6,112 nucleotides of DNA, taken from JACKLD01 sp049297695 (GTDB lineage: Bacteria; Pseudomonadota; Alphaproteobacteria; UBA2136; UBA6156). The notes under the pieces are model-generated. The model was given only the letters and a program-made list of their open reading frames with translations, made no database searches and was not told where the DNA came from. Shown here piece after piece: positions 1 to 4,760 of the stretch; the stretch's first letter is position 1, and every line of letters starts with the position of its first letter. The DNA lies in NCBI GenBank assembly GCA_049297695.1, contig JBAQUT010000076.1:1-6112 (forward strand), written 5' to 3'. The translations under genes and the position numbers were made by a program.

Positions 1-159
1 GGCGTGCGCCGCCTGCGGCTGGAAGCCAACCCTCTGAAGCCCGAATACCCCCCCATGATTGAAAACGCCGCCAAAACCCCCGAACAGTCTGCCGCCCTCA
101 AACGGGTCTGGCGTGAGGCCGTGGAGGCCGCCGTGGCCGCCCGCGCTGGCCGGAAATAA
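1..159 (+). CDS. C-terminal end of an unidentified protein (partial)
   Basis: Frame 1 is open from the first base to a TAA at 157-159 and encodes the last 52 residues of a protein whose start lies left of the window. The fragment runs from GVRRLRLEANPL to AAVAARAGRK. It has a proline-rich turn (KPEYPPM) followed by what looks like an amphipathic Ala/Glu/Arg-rich helix. It uses GCC, CCC and CGC codons like the other conserved genes here, and a hairpin and a terminator follow its stop, so I take it as real coding sequence. I do not recognise the family from this tail, and no function is proposed. It converges on rpmE. Confidence 0.6.
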   Translation, partial: GVRRLRLEANPLKPEYPPMIENAAKTPEQSAALKRVWREAVEAAVAARAGRK

Positions 160-179
160 GGAAAATCATATGCCCCACC

Positions 180-199
180 ATGGCGGCGCAGGCCGCCAT
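180..199. other. Stem-loop after the left-edge gene
   Basis: ATGGCGGC (180-187) and GCCGCCAT (192-199) form a perfect 8-bp stem around the loop GCAG, 20 bases after the stop of the plus-strand gene. No T-run follows, so it is not itself a classical terminator. It stands just ahead of the terminator hairpin at 217-243 and may protect or pause the transcript end. That role is inferred. Confidence 0.45.
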
Positions 200-216
200 C
201 CGCATTTCTGGACACG

Positions 217-243
217 AAAAAGCCTCCCATCGGGAGGCTTTTT
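217..243. terminator. Bidirectional intrinsic terminator between convergent genes
   Basis: AAAAAGCCTCCC (217-228) pairs perfectly with GGGAGGCTTTTT (232-243) around a 3-base loop. The stem has a GC core of seven pairs, and a T-run ends the hairpin on either strand. It lies 14 bases past the rpmE stop on the minus strand and 57 bases past the stop of the left-edge gene on the plus strand, so it can end both convergent transcripts. Confidence 0.9.
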
Positions 244-257
244 GAAACTCCAACCGC

Positions 258-518
258 TTACTCGGCAGCGGCTTCGGCAGCTTCGGCTTTGGCAGCAGTC
301 GCAGCCTTGCCTTGGCCGTACTTCATGCGGAATTTCTCCATACGCCCCATGCTGTCCATCACCTTGCGTTCGCCAGTGTAGGCGGGGTGGTTTTTGGGGT
401 CAATCACCAGCTGAAGCTTGGCGCCACTTTCGCCCCAGGTGGTTTGGGTTACAAACGTGCTACCATCGGTCATAACCACGTTCACAGGGTGGTATTGGGG
501 GTGAATGCCTTTTTTCAT
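258..518 (-). CDS. rpmE: 50S ribosomal protein L31, cysteine-free (zinc-independent) form
   Basis: This 86-residue protein of the large ribosomal subunit has the family start MKKGIHPQYH, a central VVMTDGS..TQTTWG strand region, the IDPKNHPAYTG segment (39-49) and the closing GRMEKFRMKY motif (58-67). There is no cysteine, so the zinc-binding set of the C+ type is absent; this C- form is the usual one in alphaproteobacteria. Residues 68-86 are an Ala/Glu/Lys-rich tail beyond the usual end (families are commonly about 70-75 residues). The ATG at 518 is chosen over a start at 539 because AGGAGA (525-530 on the plus strand, as TCTCCT) lies six bases upstream and the conserved sequence begins there. 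It is probably a single-gene unit, with its own leader upstream and the bidirectional terminator downstream. Confidence 0.95.
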   Translation of the reverse strand: MKKGIHPQYHPVNVVMTDGSTFVTQTTWGESGAKLQLVIDPKNHPAYTGERKVMDSMGRMEKFRMKYGQGKAATAAKAEAAEAAAE

Positions 519-538
519 ACGTAATCTCCTTGTTTCCA

Positions 539-554
539 CATGGTTCCGACCATG
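539..554. other. Small inverted repeat in the rpmE leader
   Basis: CATGGT (539-544) and ACCATG (549-554) form a 6-bp stem with a TCCG loop, just upstream of the rpmE ribosome binding site. It could fold in the leader mRNA and affect L31 translation, but the stem is short and may be chance. Confidence 0.25.
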
Positions 555-565
555 CTTTCAAGCCT

Positions 566-594
566 CATATAGGGGTGTTTGATATCTTTAGCAA
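566..594 (-). promoter_or_regulatory. Candidate promoter for rpmE
   Basis: On the minus strand TTGCTA (589-594) and TATATG (566-571) are separated by exactly 17 bases. Each hexamer matches the sigma70-type consensus at four of six positions. The predicted start would give a leader of about 40 bases carrying the inverted repeat and the AGGAGA site. It lies in the gap between rpmE and the 88-residue gene. Confidence 0.4.
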
Positions 595-600
595 GTAAAA

Positions 601-867
601 TTACATCCACAAACCACCACCACCCTCCATAGAAACATAGCTTCCATCGTTGTGGAGTTCACGTGGGCTTCTTTGGTGTGTCCAAACTGCTGTTCCTTGA
701 GAATCCAGAACTTTATATGTAAAATAACCCTTAAACTCTCCAGCCTTTAAGTCTCTTATATGGCTTAAGGCTGTTTCGGTTGCAGATGCTTTGCTAGTTG
801 CCCATGGGCAAATCACAATCACATGACCAGATTGGTTTTCACATTGAACTTTAAATGAATTGCTCAT
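601..867 (-). CDS. Small orphan protein, unknown function (88 aa)
   Basis: I do not recognise this protein. The ATG at 867 (MSNSFKVQCENQ) is chosen because GGGAGAG (on the plus strand as TCTCTCCC, 875-882) sits about 10 bases upstream; an in-frame start at 921 would lack a site and add 18 residues. The protein has no long hydrophobic segment or signal peptide. A hydrophobic strand (HVIVICPWA) near the start, a probable helix (SATETALSHIRDL) and a strand with aromatic residues (KGYFTYKVL) suggest a small alpha/beta fold. The end is Gly-rich (EGGGGLWM). Base composition differs from its neighbours: bases 721-780 are 38% GC (23 of 60), while 1141-1200 in atpF are 70% (42 of 60). It follows atpF by 57 bases on the same strand, so it may be read from the atp transcript or from its own weak promoter. 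Recent acquisition is a possibility. Confidence 0.65.
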   Translation of the reverse strand: MSNSFKVQCENQSGHVIVICPWATSKASATETALSHIRDLKAGEFKGYFTYKVLDSQGTAVWTHQRSPRELHNDGSYVSMEGGGGLWM

Positions 868-892
868 CACAAAATCTCTCCCTTTGATACAC

Positions 893-921
893 CTTATTGC
901 ATACAAAACACAGAATTGCAA
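893..921 (-). promoter_or_regulatory. Weak candidate promoter for the 88-aa gene
   Basis: On the minus strand TTGCAA (916-921) and AATAAG (893-898) are 17 bases apart, with a TGC just before the second hexamer as in extended -10 promoters. Each hexamer matches consensus at four of six positions. The gap between atpF and this gene holds no clear terminator, so read-through from atpF is the alternative. Confidence 0.3.
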
Positions 922-924
922 GCC

Positions 925-1419
925 TTAATTCAACCCCGCCTTCAACGCCTTTTCCGTCAACTTGCCCGCCAACTTGGCGTCCATGCGCTCGGCCACCAAC
1001 TTTTCCGCAATGTCCACGGCCAGTTTGGCCACGCTGTCTTCCACATCGCGCAGGGCTTGGGTGCGGGCAGCTTCAATTGTTTTGCGGGCTTCGTCGGCCT
1101 TGCGGGCCAAGTCGGCTTCCACTTGCTTAATGCGGGCGTTGGCAAGGGCTTCGGCCTCGCCACGGGCTTGGCTCACCATCTCGGCGGCGGCTTTTTGGGC
1201 TTTGGCCATTTGGTCTTGGTAGCCGGCCAGCAATTTGGCGGCTTCGGCCCGCTCGCGGCTGGCGGCGTCCAAATCGCCCTTAATCTGGGCGGCGCGGGCG
1301 GCCAACACGGCATCCACGGCGGGCACCACAAACTTGGCCATAATGCCTAACAATACAAAAAACGCGGTGCCCGTCCAAAAAACCTGCGAGTGAAGAAACT
1401 CAACGCTAAACAGTTCCAT
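925..1419 (-). CDS. atpF: F0F1 ATP synthase b-type subunit (b or b')
   Basis: The 164-residue protein is the peripheral-stalk subunit that ties the F1 head to subunit a. A single N-terminal membrane helix (about 12-32, QVFWTGTAFFVLLGIMAKFVV) is followed by a long charged Ala/Glu/Lys-rich coiled coil from about 35 to 140 and a short end region (AVDIAEKLVAERMDAKL). The length is typical. The ATG at 1419 has GGAG (1429-1432 on the plus strand as CTCC) nine bases upstream. Alphaproteobacterial F0 operons usually carry two genes, b' and b, after atpE; only one is present here, and the next gene is an unrelated small one. The sequence shows features of both b and b', so the exact type is left open. 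It is separated from atpE by the large inverted repeat at 1441-1563. Confidence 0.92.
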   Translation of the reverse strand: MELFSVEFLHSQVFWTGTAFFVLLGIMAKFVVPAVDAVLAARAAQIKGDLDAASRERAEAAKLLAGYQDQMAKAQKAAAEMVSQARGEAEALANARIKQVEADLARKADEARKTIEAARTQALRDVEDSVAKLAVDIAEKLVAERMDAKLAGKLTEKALKAGLN

Positions 1420-1440
1420 TTTTTCCTACTCCATAGTTGG

Positions 1441-1563
1441 GAAATCTACTGGGCAGGGTGTAAAATGGTTTGGGTTGGTCTTCCGCTCCGCACGTACTTA
1501 GTTTGTACGCTTACGGTGCTCAGCCTGCACCCAAACCATTTTCCCCTCCTGCCCAGCGATTTC
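1441..1563. repeat. Large palindromic element between atpE and atpF
   Basis: Two arms of about 35 bases pair in three blocks in matching order: GAAATC (1441-1446) with GATTTC (1558-1563), CTGGGCAGG (1449-1457) with CCTGCCCAG (1548-1556), and AAAATGGTTTGGGT (1462-1475) with ACCCAAACCATTTT (1529-1542). These are 29 exact pairs interrupted by small internal loops. The 53-base centre holds a second stem, CGTAC (1493-1497) with GTACG (1505-1509). No T-run follows on the minus strand, so it is not a canonical intrinsic terminator. In the atp mRNA it would form a long stem-loop ending eight bases before the atpF ribosome binding site. Its size and arm structure resemble dispersed intergenic palindromes (REP/RPE- or MITE-like). 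Whether it is repeated elsewhere cannot be seen, and I find no obvious target-site duplication at its ends. Confidence 0.85.
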
Positions 1564-1584
1564 GGGGCACTTTAATGGTTTTAA

Positions 1585-1812
1585 TTACAGTACGAACAAA
1601 ATCATGGCGGCAATCACAAAAGCAAACAACGCAATCGCTTCCACCAACGCCATACCGATAAACAGGTAGGTTTTCAAAGCACCTTCGGCGGCAGGCTGAC
1701 GGCCCACGGCTTCAAAAAACTTACCAAACACAAGGCCCAAGCCAATCCCGGAACCAATCATCCCGCAGGCAGCCAAACCCGCACCTAAAGCCTTCATACT
1801 TGCAGCGTCCAT
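1585..1812 (-). CDS. atpE: F0F1 ATP synthase subunit c (proton-binding ring subunit)
   Basis: The protein is a 75-residue hairpin of two membrane helices, the family's standard length. Helix 1 carries the glycine repeat for tight packing (GSGIGLGLVFG, about 20-30), the polar loop is GRQP (37-40), and helix 2 carries the ion-binding carboxylate Glu58 in ALVEAIALFAF. Ala follows the Glu where sodium-dependent c subunits have Ser, which points to protons as the coupling ion. The ATG at 1812 is chosen over an in-frame start at 1860 because the conserved protein starts there and AGAGGAGA (1821-1828 on the plus strand as TCTCCTCT) lies eight bases upstream. It lies after the 90-aa gene and before the palindromic element; hairpins on both sides may set its higher expression. 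Confidence 0.96.
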   Translation of the reverse strand: MDAASMKALGAGLAACGMIGSGIGLGLVFGKFFEAVGRQPAAEGALKTYLFIGMALVEAIALFAFVIAAMILFVL

Positions 1813-1849
1813 GGTATTTTTCTCCTCTTTGTTAAATTTAACTTGGCTT

Positions 1850-1878
1850 CTTATAACCAAACCTTGCTAACCACGCAA
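1850..1878 (-). promoter_or_regulatory. Candidate internal promoter for atpE
   Basis: On the minus strand TATAAG (1850-1855, five of six matches to consensus) follows TTGCGT (1873-1878, three of six) with a 17-base spacer. Transcription would begin near 1843, giving a leader of about 30 bases that holds the strong atpE ribosome binding site. A perfect 12-base palindrome, GTTAAATTTAAC (1831-1842), lies right at the predicted start and could be an operator or simply AT-rich leader. A private promoter would help supply extra c subunit; this is inference. Confidence 0.4.
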
Positions 1879-1881
1879 GGT
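1861..1881. other. Intercistronic stem-loop upstream of atpE
   Basis: ACCTTGC (1861-1867) pairs with GCAAGGT (1875-1881) around a 7-base loop, seven bases after the stop of the 90-aa gene in transcription order. No T-run follows on the minus strand. It overlaps the candidate atpE -35 region. Likely roles are an mRNA processing or stability element, or part of a weak terminator for the upstream gene. Confidence 0.45.
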
Positions 1882-1887
1882 AGTAAA

Positions 1888-2160
1888 TTAATGCCGTGAT
1901 ATTTCATTTCCATCATCGTCGTAAATTATCAATCTTCCCCGAAACACTTGAAAATCAATCCCCTCCAGCGATTCCGACATAACATGAGGATTTACACCAC
2001 CATCTGACTTATCAATATCTTCAACCTCGTGCATCTTTGGTTCTAATGCTTTATCTTGGGCGCGCCTAGCCCTGAATTTCTCACGGTTTGTCAGGCTTGT
2101 TTCTGCTTGTGCTTCTTTTTTATCCGCTTCAACCGAGGCAATAAATTCATCCCAATTCAT
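1888..2160 (-). CDS. Small orphan protein inside the F0 operon, unknown function (90 aa)
   Basis: I do not recognise this protein. It begins MNWDEFIASVEADKKEAQAE, a highly charged helical N-terminal half (with NREKFRARRAQDKALEPK), then an acidic linker (EVEDIDKSDGG) and a compact end of probable strands (IDFQVFRGRLIIYDDDGNEI). It has no membrane segment, so it is not an extra F0 subunit of known type. The ATG at 2160 is 12 bases after the atpB stop, and a GAGGA site overlaps that stop, so it is clearly built into the operon. Bases 1981-2040 are 40% GC (24 of 60), well below atpB and atpF. A gene between atpB and atpE is not part of the standard order. Candidates are an inserted gene of foreign origin or a lineage-specific factor; I cannot choose. 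Confidence 0.75.
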   Translation of the reverse strand: MNWDEFIASVEADKKEAQAETSLTNREKFRARRAQDKALEPKMHEVEDIDKSDGGVNPHVMSESLEGIDFQVFRGRLIIYDDDGNEISRH

Positions 2161-2172
2161 GGCAAAATATCC

Positions 2173-2910
2173 TCAATGTCCGTGCAAAGCGTCATTCAAG
2201 TAAACACACGTCAAAACCGTAAAAATATACGCCTGCAGCAACGCCACAAACAGCTCTAGGCCACTCAAGGCCACCAGCAACACAAACGGGGCCACCGCGG
2301 TCAGGGCAAACCAGCCCATCAGCATAATCACAAACGTGGCAAAAATCTTCATCAGCACGTGGCCAGCCACCATGTTGGCGCACAAACGTACGGCCAAGGT
2401 TAAGGGGCGGGCAAAAAACGAAATCAACTCCAGCGGCACAATCAGCGGCGCCAAATAGCCAGGCGTGCCTGCGGGGTAAAACAAGCCCAAAAAGTGCAAC
2501 CCTTGCTCTTTAAACCCAATGGCAATCACCATGGCAAACACCACAACGGCCATAAACGCCGTGGTGGTAATCTGGCTGGTGGCCGTAAAACTGCCGGGGA
2601 ACATCCCCGCCACATTCAACCCCGCCAAAAACAAAAACAGCGTGAGAATCAGCGGGAAGTATTTCAACCCCTCCTCGCCCGTGTTGTCTTTCACAAGGTT
2701 ATGGATAAACTCATACGTCATCTCCACAAACGCCTGCAAGCGGCCCGGCACCAGCTTCATGTTGGCCACACCGGCCACAAACAGCAGGCTTATGGCCGCC
2801 ACGGCAATAAACGTCCACACCGCTTGGTTGGTAATGGATAAATCCAACCCCGCCACATGCAAAGGGTGTAACACGGCAACTTCAAACTGGTGCAAGGGGT
2901 TCATGCTCAT
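2173..2910 (-). CDS. atpB: F0F1 ATP synthase subunit a (proton channel)
   Basis: This 245-residue membrane protein forms the two half-channels that feed protons to the c-ring. The key motif FARPLTLAVRLCANMVAGH (166-184) places the essential arginine at Arg175, equivalent to Arg210 in E. coli. The last helix GLELFVALLQAYIFTVLTCVYL has Glu219 and Gln226 at the positions of channel residues. Hydrophobic segments lie at about 30-49, 84-104, 117-133, 185-200 and 205-237. The length is usual for alphaproteobacteria. The start at 2910 (MSMNPLHQFEV) has no convincing ribosome binding site, nor does the alternative Met at residue 3; coupling to atpI, which ends 31 bases upstream, is likely. The first residues resemble the family N terminus (PLHQFEV). 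Confidence 0.97.
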   Translation of the reverse strand: MSMNPLHQFEVAVLHPLHVAGLDLSITNQAVWTFIAVAAISLLFVAGVANMKLVPGRLQAFVEMTYEFIHNLVKDNTGEEGLKYFPLILTLFLFLAGLNVAGMFPGSFTATSQITTTAFMAVVVFAMVIAIGFKEQGLHFLGLFYPAGTPGYLAPLIVPLELISFFARPLTLAVRLCANMVAGHVLMKIFATFVIMLMGWFALTAVAPFVLLVALSGLELFVALLQAYIFTVLTCVYLNDALHGH

Positions 2911-2941
2911 GGGGTGGTTGTACCGTTAGCACGCCCAAACG

Positions 2942-3145
2942 TCAACCGTTGGTGCCTGTGTTTTGCATCGTTTTCCATACCTGCCACAACCACGCCCCAA
3001 ACCCCACAAACCCGCCCACCAACATCCCCGCAGGCTTGGTGGAGAGCCACACATCCACCCCGTACCCCACACCTCCCACCACCAGCACGCTCACAATCAG
3101 GTTCAGCCCAATGTCCACGCCGCGCAAGGGCTGGGTGCCATCCAT
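2942..3145 (-). CDS. atpI: ATP synthase assembly protein I, AtpI/AtpZ family (short form)
   Basis: The 67-residue protein has two membrane segments (about 12-31 and 40-56) rich in glycine, with the AtpI/AtpZ pattern GVGYGVDVWLSTKPAGMLVGGFVGFGAW. Family members assist assembly of the c-ring and may help magnesium or proton handling. It is shorter than many alphaproteobacterial forms (often about 100 residues) because the hydrophilic N-terminal region is reduced to MDGTQPLRG. The ATG at 3145 follows the dsbA stop after two bases (TAA CC ATG) with no good ribosome binding site, so translation is probably coupled to dsbA. It occupies the usual place of atpI, just before atpB. Confidence 0.85.
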   Translation of the reverse strand: MDGTQPLRGVDIGLNLIVSVLVVGGVGYGVDVWLSTKPAGMLVGGFVGFGAWLWQVWKTMQNTGTNG

Positions 3146-3147
3146 GG

Positions 3148-3939
3148 TTACTTGATCGTAGGGGGTGCAACTTCGGTGGGCGAGGCCACATCCGCCACCT
3201 TGGCCGCCGTCGCTTCCCGCGCCATCATGGCAGCGGCATACGCCCCTTCCAAAATGGGTTTCATGTCTTTATAGGCCATCACACCATCCACTTTGGTGCC
3301 GTTCACAAAGGTGGTGGGGGTGCCCTTAATGCCCAATTGGGTCAACCCGTTTTCCTTTACGCCCACAATCAGCGCTTGCAAGGGGCCGTCGGCAATGCAG
3401 GCTTCCACTTTGGCGCCATCCATACCGGCCATACGGGCCACTTGCTTCACTTCGCCCAGGGTATCCACCCCCTTCACAATCTGCTCTTGGGCGGCAAAAT
3501 AGGCTTTCACCAAGGGGTAAAACTGTTCCGGCGGGGCGCAGCGGGTTACTTTGGTAATACCTAAAGCCAAGTTATCCCACGGCAAGTCACGCAACACATA
3601 CTTAGCTTTGCCGGTGGCCACCCATTCTTTCTCAATATCTTTCAAGGTTGTTTTATGGAAATCCGCGCAATGGCTGCACGTCATGCTGGCGTATTCGATA
3701 ATCGTCACGGGCGCATCAGCCTTGCCCAGCACGCGGTCAAAGTTTTGAATGTTCAACGGGTGTCCCGGTGGCAACGTAGCACTCACAGCCAAGGGTATTT
3801 GCACCGCCACAGGAGCAGCTTGGGCGGCCGCAGCCACAGGCTTTACATCCGCTCCCTTGCCGCCCCATCCCCACCAGCCCGCATAGGCCGCACTCACCAC
3901 GGCCACGGTCATCACACTTCCCAACACAATCTTGTTCAT
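3148..3939 (-). CDS. DsbA-family periplasmic thiol-disulfide oxidoreductase (CSHC active site)
   Basis: The 263-residue exported protein has a signal peptide (MNKIVLGSVMTVAVVSAAYA) with an AYA cleavage motif after residue 20, then a Trp/Gly and Ala/Pro/Val-rich linker (21-60). The thioredoxin fold of the DsbA type starts near 65: VTIIEYASMTCSHCADFH (78-95) holds the active-site pair Cys88/Cys91, and KGTPTTFVNG (205-214) holds the cis-proline Pro208. Cys134 and Cys181 in the helical domain could form a second disulfide. The active site reads CSHC where E. coli DsbA has CPHC, which may shift its redox potential. A charged Ala-rich tail follows residue 235. The ATG at 3939 overlaps the dciA stop by four bases (ATGA), with AGGAG eight bases upstream. 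It probably introduces disulfides in envelope proteins. In several alphaproteobacteria smc follows this gene; here atpI does. Confidence 0.9.
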   Translation of the reverse strand: MNKIVLGSVMTVAVVSAAYAGWWGWGGKGADVKPVAAAAQAAPVAVQIPLAVSATLPPGHPLNIQNFDRVLGKADAPVTIIEYASMTCSHCADFHKTTLKDIEKEWVATGKAKYVLRDLPWDNLALGITKVTRCAPPEQFYPLVKAYFAAQEQIVKGVDTLGEVKQVARMAGMDGAKVEACIADGPLQALIVGVKENGLTQLGIKGTPTTFVNGTKVDGVMAYKDMKPILEGAYAAAMMAREATAAKVADVASPTEVAPPTIK

Positions 3940-4433
3940 GAGGTTTTCTCCTTGTTGTTCTGGCTGTAAACAGTAGCCCCCAAACGCTCCAACGCATCCC
4001 GAAGCCCTTCATCGGCCACACTCTTGCATTGCTCCTTCGCTTTGGCAAGGGCCGCCGCTGTGGGGGGGGGTAACGTGGGCTTGGCAGGGGGTTCCGGCAG
4101 CACAAAGTGCCGCGTGGTGGCCGTTACTTTGTCCACCCCGTTATACCCCAACAGCATGTTCACGCCATGCACAATCTGAGGGGCCAAATACGTCAATTCC
4201 TGCTTCACCGCATCGCTGGCCACCACCACCCGCAAGGTTTTGCCGCGCACCTCGTCGGGGTAACTCCACTTGGCCAACATGGGGCAAATGCTGCTCCACA
4301 TACCCAACACCTGCGCCACCACCACACCCTTTTTCTGGGCTTCGGTCTCCACCAATTTCCGCACCAGTTTGCCCACGGGCACATCCGTCATACTGCGCGC
4401 AGGCTCACGGGGTTTGGGGGCAGGCTTTTTCAC
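3936..4433 (-). CDS. dciA: DciA/DUF721 family protein, replicative helicase loader
   Basis: The protein is up to 165 residues. The DUF721 core spans about 17-112: a helical start (VGKLVRKLVETEAQKKG), a Trp-containing segment (MWSSICPMLAKWSYPDEV) and the strand-helix pair LRVVVASDAVKQELTYLAPQIVHGVNMLLG typical of the KH-like fold. DciA interacts with the replicative helicase DnaB and helps load it where DnaC/DnaI is absent. A basic Pro-rich stretch precedes the core, a Pro/Ala linker follows, and a predicted helix ends the protein. The start is uncertain: GTG at 4433 is nine bases after the upstream gene's stop but sits against a hairpin (4434-4450) with no ribosome binding site; ATG at 4391 would give 151 residues and keep the whole core. 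It overlaps dsbA by four bases. The near-divergent mutY neighbour supports the assignment, as this grouping is common in alphaproteobacteria. Confidence 0.85.
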   Translation of the reverse strand: MKKPAPKPREPARSMTDVPVGKLVRKLVETEAQKKGVVVAQVLGMWSSICPMLAKWSYPDEVRGKTLRVVVASDAVKQELTYLAPQIVHGVNMLLGYNGVDKVTATTRHFVLPEPPAKPTLPPPTAAALAKAKEQCKSVADEGLRDALERLGATVYSQNNKEKTS

Positions 4434-4450
4434 ACCGCTACGTTAGCGGT
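4434..4450. other. Stem-loop spanning the stop codon before dciA
   Basis: ACCGCTA (4434-4440) and TAGCGGT (4444-4450) form a perfect 7-bp stem with a 3-base loop. On the mRNA it holds the TAA of the 105-aa gene at the loop and ends directly beside the proposed GTG start of dciA. A ribosome terminating on the upstream gene would open it, which would couple dciA translation to the upstream gene. It could also argue for the later ATG start. No T-run follows. Confidence 0.5.
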
Positions 4451-4760
4451 TCAATCCCGACGAGAAAAGATTTTTCTTCGCCTCACTTCGGCGGCGCTGT
4501 TCCAACATCTCAGCAGCCTCAACCCGCGTACGGGAATCCAAGGCATGAGATGCCGCATACGCAAGATTCTGATTATTCAGCTTCATCAATTCCCATTGAA
4601 CGGGGCTTTTCTCATCCCAAGCAGGTATCTCGCACGGCTGTAAACTTGTTTCAGCAGGTGCTTTTACTTTAATGGCCGGAAAATGCTGGACACAATAATC
4701 AGTTACAACATGCATAACATGAGAAACATCCTTCAAGGGCAAATGATCAACGAATGGCAT
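4443..4760 (-). CDS. Small orphan protein upstream of dciA, unknown function (105 aa)
   Basis: I do not recognise this protein. From ATG at 4760 it reads MPFVDHLPLKDVSHVMHVVT, then a hydrophobic stretch (TDYCVQHFPAIKVKAP), a Trp/Pro-containing middle (EIPAWDEKSPVQWELMKLN) and a charged C-terminal helix (TRVEAAEMLEQRRRSEAKKN). It has no signal peptide or clear membrane helix. A TTG at 4778 would add six residues; neither start has a good ribosome binding site, and ATG is preferred. Bases 4681-4740 are 38% GC (23 of 60), below the neighbours. It is the first gene of the long minus-strand run, nine bases from the dciA GTG, so if real it leads the operon. The N-terminal VMHVVTDYCVQHFP could suit a small helical domain. 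An inserted orphan or a lineage-specific gene are both possible. Confidence 0.6.
   Translation of the reverse strand: MPFVDHLPLKDVSHVMHVVTDYCVQHFPAIKVKAPAETSLQPCEIPAWDEKSPVQWELMKLNNQNLAYAASHALDSRTRVEAAEMLEQRRRSEAKKNLFSSGLNR

Noticed and set aside
170..475. Plus-strand frame starting with ATG at 170 after an AAGGA-like sequence
   Set aside because: It runs through the bidirectional terminator and the whole of rpmE antisense, and its residues are Pro/Arg/Cys-rich noise.
916..1350. 144-codon plus-strand frame opposite atpF
   Set aside because: It is a shadow of the Ala/Lys-rich atpF coiled coil, with Gly/His/Leu-rich residues and no start signals.
1888..2160. The 90-aa gene as half of a toxin-antitoxin pair
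   Set aside because: There is no adjacent small partner gene, and the sequence matches no antitoxin or toxin family I know.
2890..3564. 224-codon plus-strand frame opposite atpI and dsbA
   Set aside because: It is antisense to two genes with clear family motifs and has Pro/His/Gly-rich low-quality sequence.
4107..4643. 178-codon plus-strand frame opposite dciA and the 105-aa gene
   Set aside because: His/Gly/Arg-rich shadow with no ribosome binding site; dciA on the other strand is well supported.
1978..4723. Shared 11-mer CATAACATGAG (1978-1988 and 4713-4723) and a shared AETSL peptide in two of the orphan genes, as a sign of common origin
   Set aside because: An 11-base match is expected a few times by chance in a window this long, and the flanking sequences do not align.
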